From Piliocolobus tephrosceles (taxonomy: Eukaryota; Chordata; Mammalia; Primates; Cercopithecidae), in NCBI RefSeq assembly GCF_002776525.5, contig NC_045437.1, forward strand, positions 138,407,186 to 138,471,185: 64,000 bases of DNA, read 5' to 3'. This document shows positions 49,020 to 59,965 of this stretch, piece after piece. The notes beneath the pieces were generated by a model. It worked only from the letters and a program-made list of their open reading frames with translations. It had not been told where the DNA came from and ran no database searches. A program made the position numbers and the translations under genes. Each line of letters starts with the position of its first letter. Within the stretch, counting starts at the first letter, position 1.

Positions 49020-49955
49020 TCAGTTGACATCTTACTTTTCCCTTCTTCTTCAGAGCCAAACTTCTAAAACATGTGTCTACATCAGCTATTTTCTTTCTCT
49101 TAGCTCCTATTCTCTTGTGCATTCTTCATTCCACTGTCATCCAGCATTCTATTACTCCATTAAAACTACTTTTACCAAGGACACCAATGGCCTCTTTGTC
49201 AGTAAATCCAAGGGCCAAGTTTCATTCCATTTCTAAGATCCGTTCTTAATATCTCCGCAACACTGAACACTTAATCATCCTTGAAATGGTGCTTTTTTGT
49301 TTTAGTTCCATGTAATTGTAATTCCTCATTTTCCTCACACAAGTCCAGCAATTTCTTCTAAATCTCCTTCTAAGTCTCCTCTTCCTCCACTCTTCCAGTG
49401 AATTTTGAAGTCCACTAGGGTTTTAACCTAACGGACGTTACCTTCCCTGACCACCTTAGATAAAATAGCCTCTCTGCTTTTTATTGACTTTATCTTCTTT
49501 TTTGTTTGTTTGCTTTTTGTGTTTTTATTGAGATGAAGTCTCACTCTGTCACCCAGACTGGAGTGCAATGGCATGATCTTGGCTCACTGCAACCTCCGCC
49601 TCCTGGGTTCAAGCGATTCTCCTTACTCAGGAGGCTTCCTGAGTAGCTGGGACTACAGGCATGTGCCACCACACCCAGCTAATATTTGTATTTTTAGTAG
49701 AGATGGGGTTTCACCATGTTGATCAGGCTGGTCTCGAACTCCTGACCTCATGATCCACCCACCTCAGCCTCCCAAAGTGCTGGGATTACAGGTGTGAGCC
49801 ACCACACCCAGCCAACTTTCTCTTCTTTAAAGTGCTTTTTGGTACCTGGATTATGTCATTTTCTTATTTATTTACATGTTTAATCTCTGCCCACTAGAAT
49901 ATAAGTTCCTTGAGGACAAGGTCTCTGTCTATCTTGTTCACTGCTGTCCATTTCT
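49020..49955 (+). mobile_element. L2 LINE (copy 2), internally deleted and split by an Alu
   Basis: 49020-49437 matches the reverse transcriptase region ('tcagagccaaacttctaaaa', 'aaggacaccaatggcctctt'). At 49438 it jumps to the 3' part ('ccttccctgaccaccttaga'), then an Alu, then 'ctctgcccactagaatataa' and 'gttccttgaggacaaggtct'. Confidence 0.78.
49501..49813 (-). mobile_element. Alu (S/Y-type) with a small inverted-repeat insertion
   Basis: A full antisense Alu flanked by 'actttatcttcttt' (49487-49500) and 'actttctcttcttt' (49815-49828), the target duplication with one mismatch. About 4 extra bases in 'ttactcaggaggcttcctga' create an 18-base inverted repeat at 49626-49643. Confidence 0.93.
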
Positions 49956-50268
49956 CTTCTTGCTTCAAATCCTCTTCTTTTTCAGAGAAACCCTATTTAG
50001 TCACATAACTCTGATCATCACATATGTGCTGCTAACTACCTAAGTCTATATTCCCAGCCTTGATCTCTCTCTTTTGAACATCAGACTTATCTATCTAATT
50101 GCTTAGTATACTTTAAATGCCCTAAAAGCACCTAAATTTTAAAATGCCCAAAGCTGAATTCACTATTCTTTTTTTTTTCCCAAGTTTAACCTATACCCAG
50201 CATTCATTCTCTCAGCAAATTGCACATTCAACTACATAGCTGCCCAAATAAAAAACCTAAGAACTATC

Positions 50269-50342
50269 ATATATATAAATATATTATATGTATGTATATA
50301 TATAAATATATTATGTGTGTGTGTGTGTGTATACATATATAC
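50269..50342. repeat. (TA)n/(TG)n low-complexity tract
   Basis: Alternating 'atatat' blocks then eight GT units, immediately before the Alu oligo-T. The 169-residue open frame that spans this tract and the Alu (50220-50729) is an Alu-derived artefact. Confidence 0.93.
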
Positions 50343-50644
50343 TTTTTTTTTTTTTTTTTTTTGAGATGGAATCTAGCTCTGTTGCCTAGACTGGAGTTCA
50401 GTGGCATGATCTCGGCCTACTGCAACCTCTGCCTCCTGGATTCAAGCTATTCTCCTGCCTCAGCCTCCAGAGTAGCTGGGATTACATGTGTGCACCACCA
50501 CGCCCAGCTAATTTTTGTATTTTTAGTAGAGATGGGGTTTTGTCATGTTGGCCAGGCTGGTCTTGAACTCCCGACTTCAGGTGATCCACCCACCTCAACA
50601 TCCCAAAGAGCTGGGATTACAGGCGTGAACTACCATGCCTGGCC
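50343..50644 (-). mobile_element. Alu (S-type), antisense
   Basis: Oligo-T, 'gagatggaatctagctctgt' and a 5' end at 'ccatgcctggcc'. Moderately diverged. It interrupts L2 copy 3. Confidence 0.94.
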
Positions 50645-51279
50645 TATCCTCAATATCTGTAACTTCCTTACCTCCCACAATTTAATTTGGCATGCTAATT
50701 TTACCATCTTCTTTAATTCATCTACATAGTTCACATCCACTCCATGAGTTTATAGAATCAGCTGCATTGCTGGTCTTCTTCTGGGCTTTCTCTTCCTAAA
50801 CAAATGACCTCACTATAGCCAGACTGATCATTCAAAGGTCAAATTTATTCATGACATTCTCATATCTTGAAATTTTTAATTTAGCTCCAAATGGCCTTTA
50901 AAATAAATTGCAAATTCCTCTTCATGATATGTAAGGTCCTAATGCTAAACTACCGTACCTCTCTCCAGCCTAAATTCTTGTCACTCTTCCTCCTACGCTG
51001 AGTTCTGTAACTATTTACCTTTTACACTATGTACACCAGGCATGTTCTCACTCAGTTTCAGATGTTTGCTCATGTTCTTCTTGTTGCCAAGTTCAGTCTT
51101 TCTCTACTCTGTGCCCCAGTATTCCTTATGCATTTTTTAGGTTTCTGGTTATATATCACTTCTTCTGGAGGCCTTCTAGAGGCTCTCTCTGTCTCTCTGA
51201 ATTTGGGTGTGGTGTTCAAATTCCCATAGCACTGAATTTACCCATATTGTGGCTCTCATCATGTGCTTTTTAATTGGCT

Positions 51280-51418
51280 TTTTAAACAACTTTGTTGAGG
51301 TATAATTTACATACCATAAAATTCACCAATTTTAAACATACAATTTAATGAATCAACATGTGTTTACACTTGTAGAGCAATCTCAACAATCTAATTTGAG
51401 AACATTTTTATCAGCCCT
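51280..51418 (-). mobile_element. L1M 3' UTR fragment inside L2 copy 3
   Basis: 'Actttgttgaggtataattt', 'acataccataaaattcacc', 'aatctaatttgagaacattt' match antisense L1M 3' UTR. L2 sequence continues on both sides. Confidence 0.78.
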
Positions 51419-51515
51419 CCTTCCTAATGTGTAAGCAACTTGAGTGCCATGCTTTGTTGATCTTTAAACCCTAAGAGCATAGTACCTGTCACCAAATAAA
51501 TATTCATAAATATCA

Positions 51516-51894
51516 ACAAATAACAAATAAATGAAAGGAAAAAATTAATGTCAAAACCATGACATGCTGCATTTCTCTTTATCAGATATGGCAACCTAAT
51601 TTTGAAGCTCTTACTTTCATTCACATTTTCTATCCTTTTTCTGACATTTCACCAACTTCCATACATGGCAGTCACTGATGAATTTGCTCTGACACACAAA
51701 ATAAGACTTTAAAATATTGAAGGAACCAAAAGATCACTGTGCCTTTATGAGTGATTCAAGCATATCTAGAAATTCAGATCTGGCCAAAATGAAGTTATGT
51801 TTTCTCCCCTCAAACACTTGAGATTTCCGTTGCTAGTTCACCTACGTGGGTTAAGGTGAAATGTCAGCTTCTTGAGTTCTATTCTTTCTTCCTG
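51516..51894. other. Unassigned sequence
   Basis: No recognised repeat or gene. Confidence 0.5.
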
Positions 51895-52030
51895 TCCTCC
51901 TAAAATCTTCAGTCTAAGAGTCAAGAGTCCTGTGTTCAGGCCATAAATACGTCAACAATTTGCCAACAGCTTGAAGGAAATCATATCTCCAGGTCTGAGT
52001 TTCCTCATAATATCCATCTTATCTCTCCCC
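51895..52030 (+). mobile_element. Possible MIR fragment
   Basis: 'Agagtcctgtgttcaggcca' and 'aggtctgagtttcctcataa' are weakly MIR-like. Confidence 0.45.
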
Positions 52031-52894
52031 ACCCTGGTTTAGACAAGATAAAGTAGGCTAAAAGGCAAAACAAAACACTTTAAAAAGTGAAAAGCACCAT
52101 GCAAATATAACAGGTTTTTAATTGGCTACCAGACTCTCTAATTTATAGTAATCACCTCATTTGTTTAAAGACACTTTTCTGATGACCTAAACTATTAATA
52201 CTACCTAAAATTAGACATTCAAGCATACAAAATCCTTCATGCATAAAACTGATACACATTGCAAAAGGGAAAGAATTTCTGTTTTCTCCCAGAGCCCGTT
52301 CTTATTTAGCAAACAATTCTAATGAACATGGTTTTATTATTTCCCAAACCATAGCAGATTAGAAATAAAAAATCAAAAGGAGTAGAGGAGCTATTACAAG
52401 CAAACACACTGAGAACAGCAAGGTTGAGAGATAGCAGCAATGGAAAAAACAGAAACACACACAAAAGCGAATACAAGAACTCAGGAAATTGTAGCCAGGG
52501 GACATTCAGAGTGGGGACACATAGCTCTTTCCAGCAAACGAATCCTACAGACCAAAAGATCACTGTTCATGATGATGATTCTGAGTCATCAGGAGACTCT
52601 CGCACTGGAGAATCAATTCTAAAGAGAGCATATCAAAAAAAAAAAAAACAAAGAAACAAACAAACAAAAAAAAAACAGCTCCTGCTCTTTAAGTCTTACT
52701 ACAGAAATGAAAACAGATATTACCTTTGCTCTCTAAGTTATTAGTGTTTTTGGTAGCAAAATGATATTGACTTTTCATGGTATATCTAAGACAGGTCACT
52801 GAAGCTACTTTATTGTATTTCCCAAATCTTTTGAGACAAGGTGATAATATTCTTCATTCTTAGTTGAGAAACAACTCTTTCCTTCCCACTTGTA
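52031..52894. other. Unassigned, with an A-rich tract
   Basis: No family recognised. 52636-52677 is an A-rich tract with CAAA units. Overlapping short frames (52306-52563 -, 52424-52744 +) have no domains. Confidence 0.5.
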
Positions 52895-52980
52895 AAATAT
52901 TATAGGCACTTTGGAAAACAGTTTGACAGTTTCTTATAAAATAAACATACACTTCTTTTATAACCAACCACAGAATTATT
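52895..52980 (+). mobile_element. L1M ORF2 fragment
   Basis: 'Ggcactttggaaaacagttt' and 'gacagtttcttataaaataa' match L1 ORF2 C-terminal coding sequence. Confidence 0.72.
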
Positions 52981-53104
52981 TAGAAAAGAGACAACTCATA
53001 AAATGTATTGGGTATGTGTCAGATGATCTAGAGACTCAGTCAGCATATAACTTCCTACAACTTAATATAGTTTGTAATTGTACATTTATGTTTCTGATTA
53101 TCAG

Positions 53105-53235
53105 CTTTAGTTTCACTCCCCTACTAACCAATAAGCTCCAAGGATTATGTCTGTTTTGAATTCACCATTGTATCTCTGAAGCCTAGTGAAGTGCCTGGCA
53201 TATAGAGACTACTCACTGCATAAGTGCTGTTGGTG
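53105..53235 (+). mobile_element. L2 LINE 3' end
   Basis: 'Ccaataagctccaaggatta', 'ccattgtatctctgaagcct', 'agtgcctggcatatagagac' are the L2 terminal blocks. Confidence 0.78.
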
Positions 53236-54264
53236 CAGGAATTAATGCAATGGGAAGTATCTCACCTACCATATTTGGAAAGCAAGATGATATTCTAGCA
53301 AAACAGTCATTGTCTTAATTTCTTTAATATCCAATTAAGATAACTCTGGAAGTTAGTAAAACCCAAAAGGCTGGCACTATATGTATTAGAGATAAGGGAA
53401 CTATGGTAAAGAGAAATAAAAATGTATACCATATAGTTTCCCTGCTGAGAGGGACCACAGGTTCATTCCCATGTGCTTTCTACCACTCCATACATGGGAA
53501 AGAAATTGATGTGATATGGGCCTGAAGATGTCAAGTACATTTTTAAAATTATCTTCGGGGAAGTTTTATTTATAGATATTCAAATAGACAAGTCAATGCA
53601 TTACTAAGAAGAGAGAAAAAGCAAGATAGGTAAACAATTTCTTCTTGGAATTCTATCTGTCTCTGGGTATGTGATCCACTAGCAAGACTGTTTACAAGAC
53701 ACTTTCAAAGTCCCTGGAGATGGTTTGGGCTTAATTAAAACTTGCTTACTTTGTCCCCAGGATCTGAAGTGAGCTATGAAATTAAAAGAATTGACTTTGT
53801 CAGGTTTCATGTTTCCTCCCATCTCATATCCAAAAAATTAACTTCTCATCAGACTGACAAATAGACATTGCACCTGGATTATAATCATTATAAATTTGTG
53901 CCCCTCTGTAATTATCCTTCTTAATTAGCCTGGGATGTTTGAGGACATAGTCAATAATATTGATAATTCTTCACCTAGTACAGTGACTGTTTCATAGTAG
54001 GCATCATTTGTTGAGAGAAAAGACGATGGACAAACAGATGGATAATCATAACTATAATCACAATTACAGTAGCAGAAATCATCAATCCCCTAAGATACTG
54101 ATGAGTGATATATCGGCCACAGCAGCTGCATCCATTGTAATAGCATTACGTTATTTACATTGTAACTAGCTTTACAAAAATAATATCTAAATATCTACAT
54201 GCCAAAAAGCCCTCAACTCATCCTTCCCATCCCTTATAAAAATTGAGCCAAAATGTATTATACA
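53236..54264. other. Mostly unassigned
   Basis: A weak L2-like stretch lies at 53915-54030 ('cctagtacagtgactgtttc', 'atagtaggcatcatttgttg'). Otherwise nothing is recognised. Confidence 0.5.
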
Positions 54265-55465
54265 CATAAATGTTAAACTTAAAACTATAAAACTTCTAAG
54301 ATAAAACATAGGATAAAATCTCTACAATTTTAGATTAGGCAGATTTCTTCGACACAACACCTTAACCGTGATCTATCAAAGAAAAGGTGAAAACTGGATT
54401 TCATTCAAATCTAATCCAAAATTCAAAAGTTCTACTTCATAAAAAAATACTGTTCAGAGAGTGAAAAGATAAACCACAACCTGGGATAAAATATTAGCAA
54501 AATACGTATCTAACAAAGGACTTGGATATAGAGTACACAAAGAATTCTCAAAATTTGATACTAAAAAGATGAATAACCCAATAAAAAATGGGCAAAAGGT
54601 TTGGACGCATACGTCATCAAATATATATCAATGGCAAATAAGCAAGCAAAAAGATGTTCAACAACATTAATCACCAGGAAAATTCAAATTAAAGCTCCAG
54701 TGAGATAACACCTCTATGAACGGCCAAAATTTAAAAGACTGACCATACCAACTGCTAGCAAGAAAGTGGACAATTTATAATTCCCATACATCTTGGAAAG
54801 AATTATAAAATGTTACAGTCACTTCGGAAAACAGTTTGGCAGTTCCTTATAAAATAAACATACATTTATCATACAACACAGCAATCATACTCCTAGATAT
54901 TCACTGAGTGACATGGCGACTTATAGTTACCTAAAACTTTGTACATGTTTATGGAAGCTTTATTCATCATCACACCACACTACAAACAACACAAATATCC
55001 TTCAGCTGCTGAATAGATGAACAAACTGTGATATATCTATACCATGGAATATTATTCAGCAATAAAACGAAGAGAAATACTGATACACACACACACACAC
55101 ACACACATACATAAACACATATACATGTAAAACAATGTGGATAAATTTCACATAGTATACTCAGTGAAAGAAGACAGACTCAAAAGGCCACATATTATAT
55201 GGTTCCATTTAAATGACATTCTCAAAAGGGCGAAATTACAAGAATAGAAAATAGATCAGTGGTTTCCAAGTCTGAGAGTAGAGTGGGATTGACTAGAAGG
55301 GCAAAAAAAGTAGTAATTTCTTGGGGTGATGGAACCATTCTGAATTTTGATTGTGGTGGTGATTATGTGACTGCATGTATTTGCCAAAAGCTCATCAGAA
55401 CTATATGCAAAAAAGAGTAAATTTTACTGTATGTAAAATGCTTTAAAAGAACATATGTTACATTC
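54265..55465 (+). mobile_element. Old L1 (L1M), ORF2 end and 3' UTR
   Basis: 'Tggatttcattcaaatctaa', 'aagatgttcaacaacattaa', 'ttcggaaaacagtttggcag', 'accatggaatattattcagc', 'gattgtggtggtgattatgt'. Contains an (AC)n run at 55087-55110. Frames are broken throughout. Confidence 0.9.
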
Positions 55466-55519
55466 TAAGAAAAAAACACAAAAACATCTAGCCAGAAATC
55501 TCCCTAAAATTATTTTTTA

Positions 55520-55790
55520 AATAATAAGAATTATAGCTAACATTTGTTGAGACCTTACTACATGATAAGCATGTAGTAAGTTGCCTTATCTGTGCTAAGA
55601 CTTTTTGCACTGTATCTCATTTAATTTTCGTAACAATCTTTTGAAATAGGAACTATTGTTACTCCCTTTTACAGGTAAGGAAAAGGAAAGTCACAGAAGT
55701 TAAGTATCTTTTCTCTGATCTCAGTCCACAGCCCAGGTCACAGGACTTCAGACGGTACACTCTAATCCATCACACTACATGGCATCCCAC
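55520..55790 (-). mobile_element. MIR SINE with internal hairpin
   Basis: 'Catttgttgagaccttact', 'atctcatttaattttcgtaa', 'tgttactcccttttacaggt', 'caggtcacaggacttcagac', 'catcacactacatggcatcc' follow antisense MIR. An 11-bp-arm hairpin at 55554-55580 is extra to the family. Confidence 0.83.
55554..55580. repeat. Perfect stem-loop, 11-bp arms
   Basis: Arms 'cttactacatg' (55554-55564) and 'catgtagtaag' (55570-55580) are exact reverse complements around a 5-base loop 'ataag'. Confidence 0.97.
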
Positions 55791-55799
55791 TGATACAAT

Positions 55800-55930
55800 G
55801 GAAGGAAACTGAACTGGAAGCCAGAGTCCAGTCTCAACCCTGGTCTGCAACTAACAGAGTATGAGCATAAACAAGTACCTAACCTGTCTATGCTTTCCTT
55901 TTCTTATATTAAAATTCAAAGCACTGGAAA
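55800..55930 (+). mobile_element. MIR SINE
   Basis: 'Actggaagccagagtccagt', 'ctcaaccctggtctgcaact' and 'caagtacctaacctgtctat' match the sense MIR. Confidence 0.7.
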
Positions 55931-56067
55931 CAGATGACTTCTCAGTTTCCACTTAATCCTATTTTATAAGTCTATGAATAGCTTTTAGTTACTTGCTGCT
56001 TAAAAAGATCAATGTTTCTGTCTCATTCAGGCTCTTTCCATGCCCTCATGCTGCCCTGCTGGGTCCT

Positions 56068-56310
56068 GGTGTGTAAAATTCCACCATTAGTTTTTTTTTA
56101 TTCCTAAGGTATGGTGACTTCAGAATAGTACAGTACATATGACATAACCCTTGAGTTCTAGTTGTTCAGTCTAGAAGATGAGAAAGAGAGATAAGCAACC
56201 AACAGTAATGAAGAATGTTGTGTTGCATGTTAAGTGTTTTGCTGTGAAGCAGTGATATTTAGAGTGGTGGACCAGAACATGGGCTCTGGAGATAGAGAGA
56301 GTTGGGTTTA
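56068..56310 (+). repeat. Local duplication, copy 1 (likely source)
   Basis: 243 bases matching 57638-57880 with only two differences (56188 g/a and 56245 t/c), no indel, 99.2% identity. The 3' part is a MIR that runs on past 56310 to about 56425, so copy 1 is the original. Confidence 0.97.
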
Positions 56311-56425
56311 AGACCTTTTTCATCCTCAGTTTCTTTGTCTATAAAACAAGATGGTATCAAGATGTATGAGACTGCTATAAGCCTAAATGAAGTCCTACAC
56401 ATAAAGCACATGGAACTCTGGGTAA
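56260..56425 (+). mobile_element. MIR SINE
   Basis: 'Agaacatgggctctggagat', 'tcatcctcagtttctttgtc', 'taaatgaagtcctacacata' and 'aagcacatggaactctgg' match the sense MIR. Its first 51 bases are duplicated at 57830-57880. Confidence 0.82.
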
Positions 56426-56454
56426 TACAATAATTAGTCTTGTTCACAACTATT

Positions 56455-56578
56455 TTTATGTCATTAATGAAATAGATAATCTTCTGGGATCAAAAAGGAA
56501 AGGAAGAAACAAATGCTCAGAGAAAATCAGTAATTTGCTCAAGGTCAAGTAGCTAATAGAATTAAGAACTCTAGACAG
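56455..56578 (-). mobile_element. MIR SINE fragment
   Basis: 'Gctcaaggtcaagtagctaa' and 'atgctcagagaaaatcag' fit antisense MIR; the adjoining Alu cuts it. Confidence 0.65.
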
Positions 56579-56890
56579 GGCCAGGCACGGTGGCTCATGC
56601 CTATAATTCCAGGCACTTTGGGAGGCTGAGGTGGGCAGATCACGAGGCCAGGAGCTCAAGACCAGCCTGACCAACATGGTGAAAACACATCTCTACCAAA
56701 AATACAAAAATTTGCCGGGCGTGGTGGTGCACACCTGTAATCCCAGCTACTCAGGAGGCTGAGGCAGGAGAATCGCTTGAACCTGGGAGGCAGAAGTTGC
56801 AGTGAGCCAAGATTACACATTGCAATCCAGCCTGGATGACAGAGTGAGACTCTGTCTCAAAAAATAAAAATAAAAAATAATGAAAAAAAA
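56579..56890 (+). mobile_element. Alu (S-type) with target-site duplication
   Basis: Full-length Alu with an 'aaaaaataaaaataaaaaat' tail. Flanks 'aagaactctagacag' (56564-56578) and 'aagaatactagacag' (56890-56904) form a target duplication with two mismatches. Confidence 0.94.
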
Positions 56891-56904
56891 AGAATACTAG
56901 ACAG

Positions 56905-57344
56905 ATCAGTGTGGCACTTGAATGGGAGAGTTGACTAAATGCTTCCTATCATCCATGCAATTCTATATATCTCTGACCTTGTTGAATAAGCTGTATCCTT
57001 CATATTTCTTTGAGATCTCCCTCCCGTCAGCATCTGTAACTAGGAATTGGCAAGAACTACAAAACCCTACTCTCCTGGGTCATGGGGGAAGGGTTCCTCA
57101 AGAAGATTGATCTCTCCATCTTTCTTTAGGATACAGATTGTTCCCACAGGAAATATGACTGCCCAGAAATGATGCTGTATTTGGCACTGTCTCCACTCAT
57201 GTATTATCTTCTGTTCCTCACAGGAGTCATCATCTCTGGCACCCTCTGGAATTACACTTATATGATTTTTTGCTTCTTATTTGTTCCCTCTCAAAGTAGT
57301 TATATAATTAACAATGCTTGAAGTCTCTATCCATCACTCTACAG
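56905..57344. other. Unassigned sequence
   Basis: No recognised repeat or gene. Confidence 0.5.
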
Positions 57345-57568
57345 CTGCAGTTCTCAACCATGGTTGATTGTATACTCCAGGGCACGCTTGGCAATATTTG
57401 GAGACAATTTTAGTTGTCACAGTCAGGGGGAATGGGGTAAGCTTGCTGGCATTCAATAAGTAGAGGCTATGGACGCTGCTAAACATCCTACAATACAAAG
57501 GACAACCTCCAACAAAGAATTATCCGGCTCCAAATGACAATACTGCCAAGATTAAGAAACCCTGCTCT
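57345..57568 (+). mobile_element. Nonautonomous hAT-like DNA transposon
   Basis: 'Gcagttctcaaccatggttg', 'ggcaatatttggagacaatt', 'gctgctaaacatcctacaat', 'acaaagaattatccggctcc', 'aagaaaccctg'. Same family as 36450-36630 but better preserved. Confidence 0.78.
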
Positions 57569-57637
57569 AGGCTGACAAAAGTGGTTTCACCTCTGCTTGC
57601 TCATTTGATGCTTATTACATCCTTAGGATGAAAGCCA

Positions 57638-57880
57638 GGTGTGTAAAATTCCACCATTAGTTTTTTTTTATTCCTAAGGTATGGTGACTTCAGAATAGTA
57701 CAGTACATATGACATAACCCTTGAGTTCTAGTTGTTCAGTCTAGAAGATGAGAAAGAAAGATAAGCAACCAACAGTAATGAAGAATGTTGTGTTGCATGT
57801 TAAGTGTTTTGCTGCGAAGCAGTGATATTTAGAGTGGTGGACCAGAACATGGGCTCTGGAGATAGAGAGAGTTGGGTTTA
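57638..57880 (+). repeat. Local duplication, copy 2 (likely derived)
   Basis: Direct copy of 56068-56310 at an offset of exactly 1570 bases, 99.2% identical. The MIR portion stops abruptly at 57880 and unrelated sequence follows ('tctgttatagctgctagtgt'). No A-tail and no obvious target duplication. Confidence 0.97.
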
Positions 57881-57904
57881 TCTGTTATAGCTGCTAGTGT
57901 TACT

Positions 57905-59965
57905 CTAATAAAAATATAGAAATTCATGTGGAAAGGCACAGTCCCTAGAATAACTAAAGCAATCTTGGCAAAGAAGAATGAAGTGAAAGGAGTAAGTCTA
58001 CCTGATTCTAAGACTTATTATATATTATAGTAGTCGACAGTGTGATACTAGTGGATGGATAGACACATAGCTCAGTGAAACAGAAGAGAAAATCCAGAAA
58101 TAGAACCATACAAATATACACAATTGACTTTTCATAAAGGTGCAAAAGTAATTCAATGGAGGAAGCATGGCTTCTTCAACAAGTGGTGCTAGAATAATTG
58201 AAGATCAATAGGCAAAAATAAATAAATAAACCTAAATCATGTATTACGTACAAAAATTAACTTGAAATAGGACATGGACCTCAACATAAAATGTAAAACT
58301 ATGAAACTTTCGGGAAAATACATGGGGGAAAATATTCTGGATCCAGAAGTAGGAAAAAAATTGTTAGACTTGACTTCAAAAGCATGATTCATTAAAGGAA
58401 AAATTGATAAATTGGATCTCATCAAAATTAAAAACTCTCACTCTATGAAAGCCCATAGGAAAAGATGAAAAGACAATCTACAGACAGGGAGAAAATATTT
58501 GCAAGCCACAAATCCAATAAAGGACTAGTATCTAAAATATATCAGAACCTCTCAAAATTTAATAGTAAAAAAAAAATCCAATTAGAAAATTGATAAAATA
58601 CATGAGCAGACATTTCAAATAAGAGAATATGCAGATGACAAAGGCACGTAAAAAGTTGCTCATTAGCCATCAGAGAAATGTGAATTATAACCATAATGGA
58701 ATATCATTATACACCAATCAGAATGGCTAAAATAAAAATTGGTAATGCCACTAACTGCCAGCATAAATGCAGAGAGACTAGATCACTCATACATTGCTGG
58801 TGGGAATATAACATGGTATAGCCACTGTAAAAAATAGAGCTTGGCAGTGTTTTATAAAACTAAATGCAATTATCATACAAACCAGCAGTCACACACTTGG
58901 GCATTTATCACAGAAAATTAAATACTTATGTTCACAAATATTCTGTGTACAAATACTCATCGCAGCTTTATTCATAATAATAAAAAACTGGAAACAGTCC
59001 AGATGTCCTTCAACAGATAAATGGTGAGACAAACCGTGATACAGTCATATATACAGTTATGCATCACTTAACGATGGGTATCCATTCTGAGAAATGCATT
59101 GTTGGGTGATTTTGTTTTTGTCCAAACATCAGAGTGTACCTACACAAACCTAGATGGGATAGCCTACTACAATCTAGCCCCTATGGTTTAGCCTATTGTT
59201 TCTAGGCTACAAATCTATACAGCATGTTACTGTACTGAATACTGGAGGCAACTGCAACACAGTAGTAAATATTTGTGTAATTAAACATAATTAAAGAGAG
59301 AAAAAGCACAGTTAAAATGCACAAATATAATCTTATGGGACTACCATTGTATATGTGGTCCATTGCTGAACAAAATGTTATGTGGTGGATGACCGTGCAT
59401 ATTCAGTAATAAAAACGAAAAAATCTGAATGAGTCTCCAGGGATTTACATTCAGTGAGAAAAAAAAAAAAAAAAAAAAAAAAAAAACAGTTCCAAAAGGT
59501 AACATATTATAGGATTCTATTCATATAACATTTTTTAATAACAGTTTATAAATGGATAACAGATTAGTGGTAGACAGGGTTTGGGACAGAGAAGAGGTGA
59601 AAGGAAGTGGGTGTGACTATAAAAGGGCAACACAAGAGATCCTCATTCAGCGTCTTGAATGTGGTAGTAAAGACACAAATCTGCACGTAATGAAATTGCA
59701 TATAACTGAACACGTATACACACAACAAAATGTACATATACTCACGCACATATCAAATACAGGTAAAGCTGGGGAAATCTGGATAAGATTGGTAGACTGT
59801 ATGTCAGTAACCCGGTTGCGATTTTGTACTATACTTTTGCAAAATGCTACCATTAAGATAAACTAGATAAATGGTACATGAGATCTTGCCATATTATTTC
59901 TTACAACTACATGTGAATCTACAATTACCTCATTGCAAATTTTTAATTTAAAAGATGATTGCTTA
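57905..59965 (+). mobile_element. Old L1 (L1M), ORF2 and 3' UTR, split by a DNA transposon
   Basis: 'Taaagcaatcttggcaaaga', 'caagtggtgctagaataatt', 'attggatctcatcaaaatta', 'cctctcaaaatttaatagta', 'acattgctggtgggaatata', then after 59398 'atattcagtaataaaaacg', 'ggttgcgattttgtactata'. Frames broken. A 26-base A-run lies at 59461-59486. Confidence 0.88.
59067..59398 (+). mobile_element. Nonautonomous DNA transposon within L1M
   Basis: 'Cagttatgcatcacttaacg', 'atgcattgttgggtgatttt', 'gatgggatagcctactacaa', 'acagcatgttactgtactga', 'atgttatgtggtggatgacc' follow a known primate MER-type DNA element with eroded inverted ends. The family name is uncertain. Confidence 0.75.

Larger units (their letters stand above)
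50020..51515 (+). mobile_element. L2 LINE (copy 3), split by an Alu and an L1
   Basis: 'Atgcccaaagctgaattcac', 'ctgcccaaataaaaaaccta', 'ataaattgcaaattcctctt', 'ccgtacctctctccagccta', 'cttctggaggccttctagag', then after the L1 'gtaagcaacttgagtgccat' and 'caaataaatattcataaata'. Diverged L2 ORF2 and 3' UTR. Confidence 0.78.

Noticed and set aside
50220..50729. 169-residue open frame on the plus strand
   Set aside because: It runs through a TA/TG tract and an antisense Alu; the peptide is the familiar Alu-derived pattern, not a gene.
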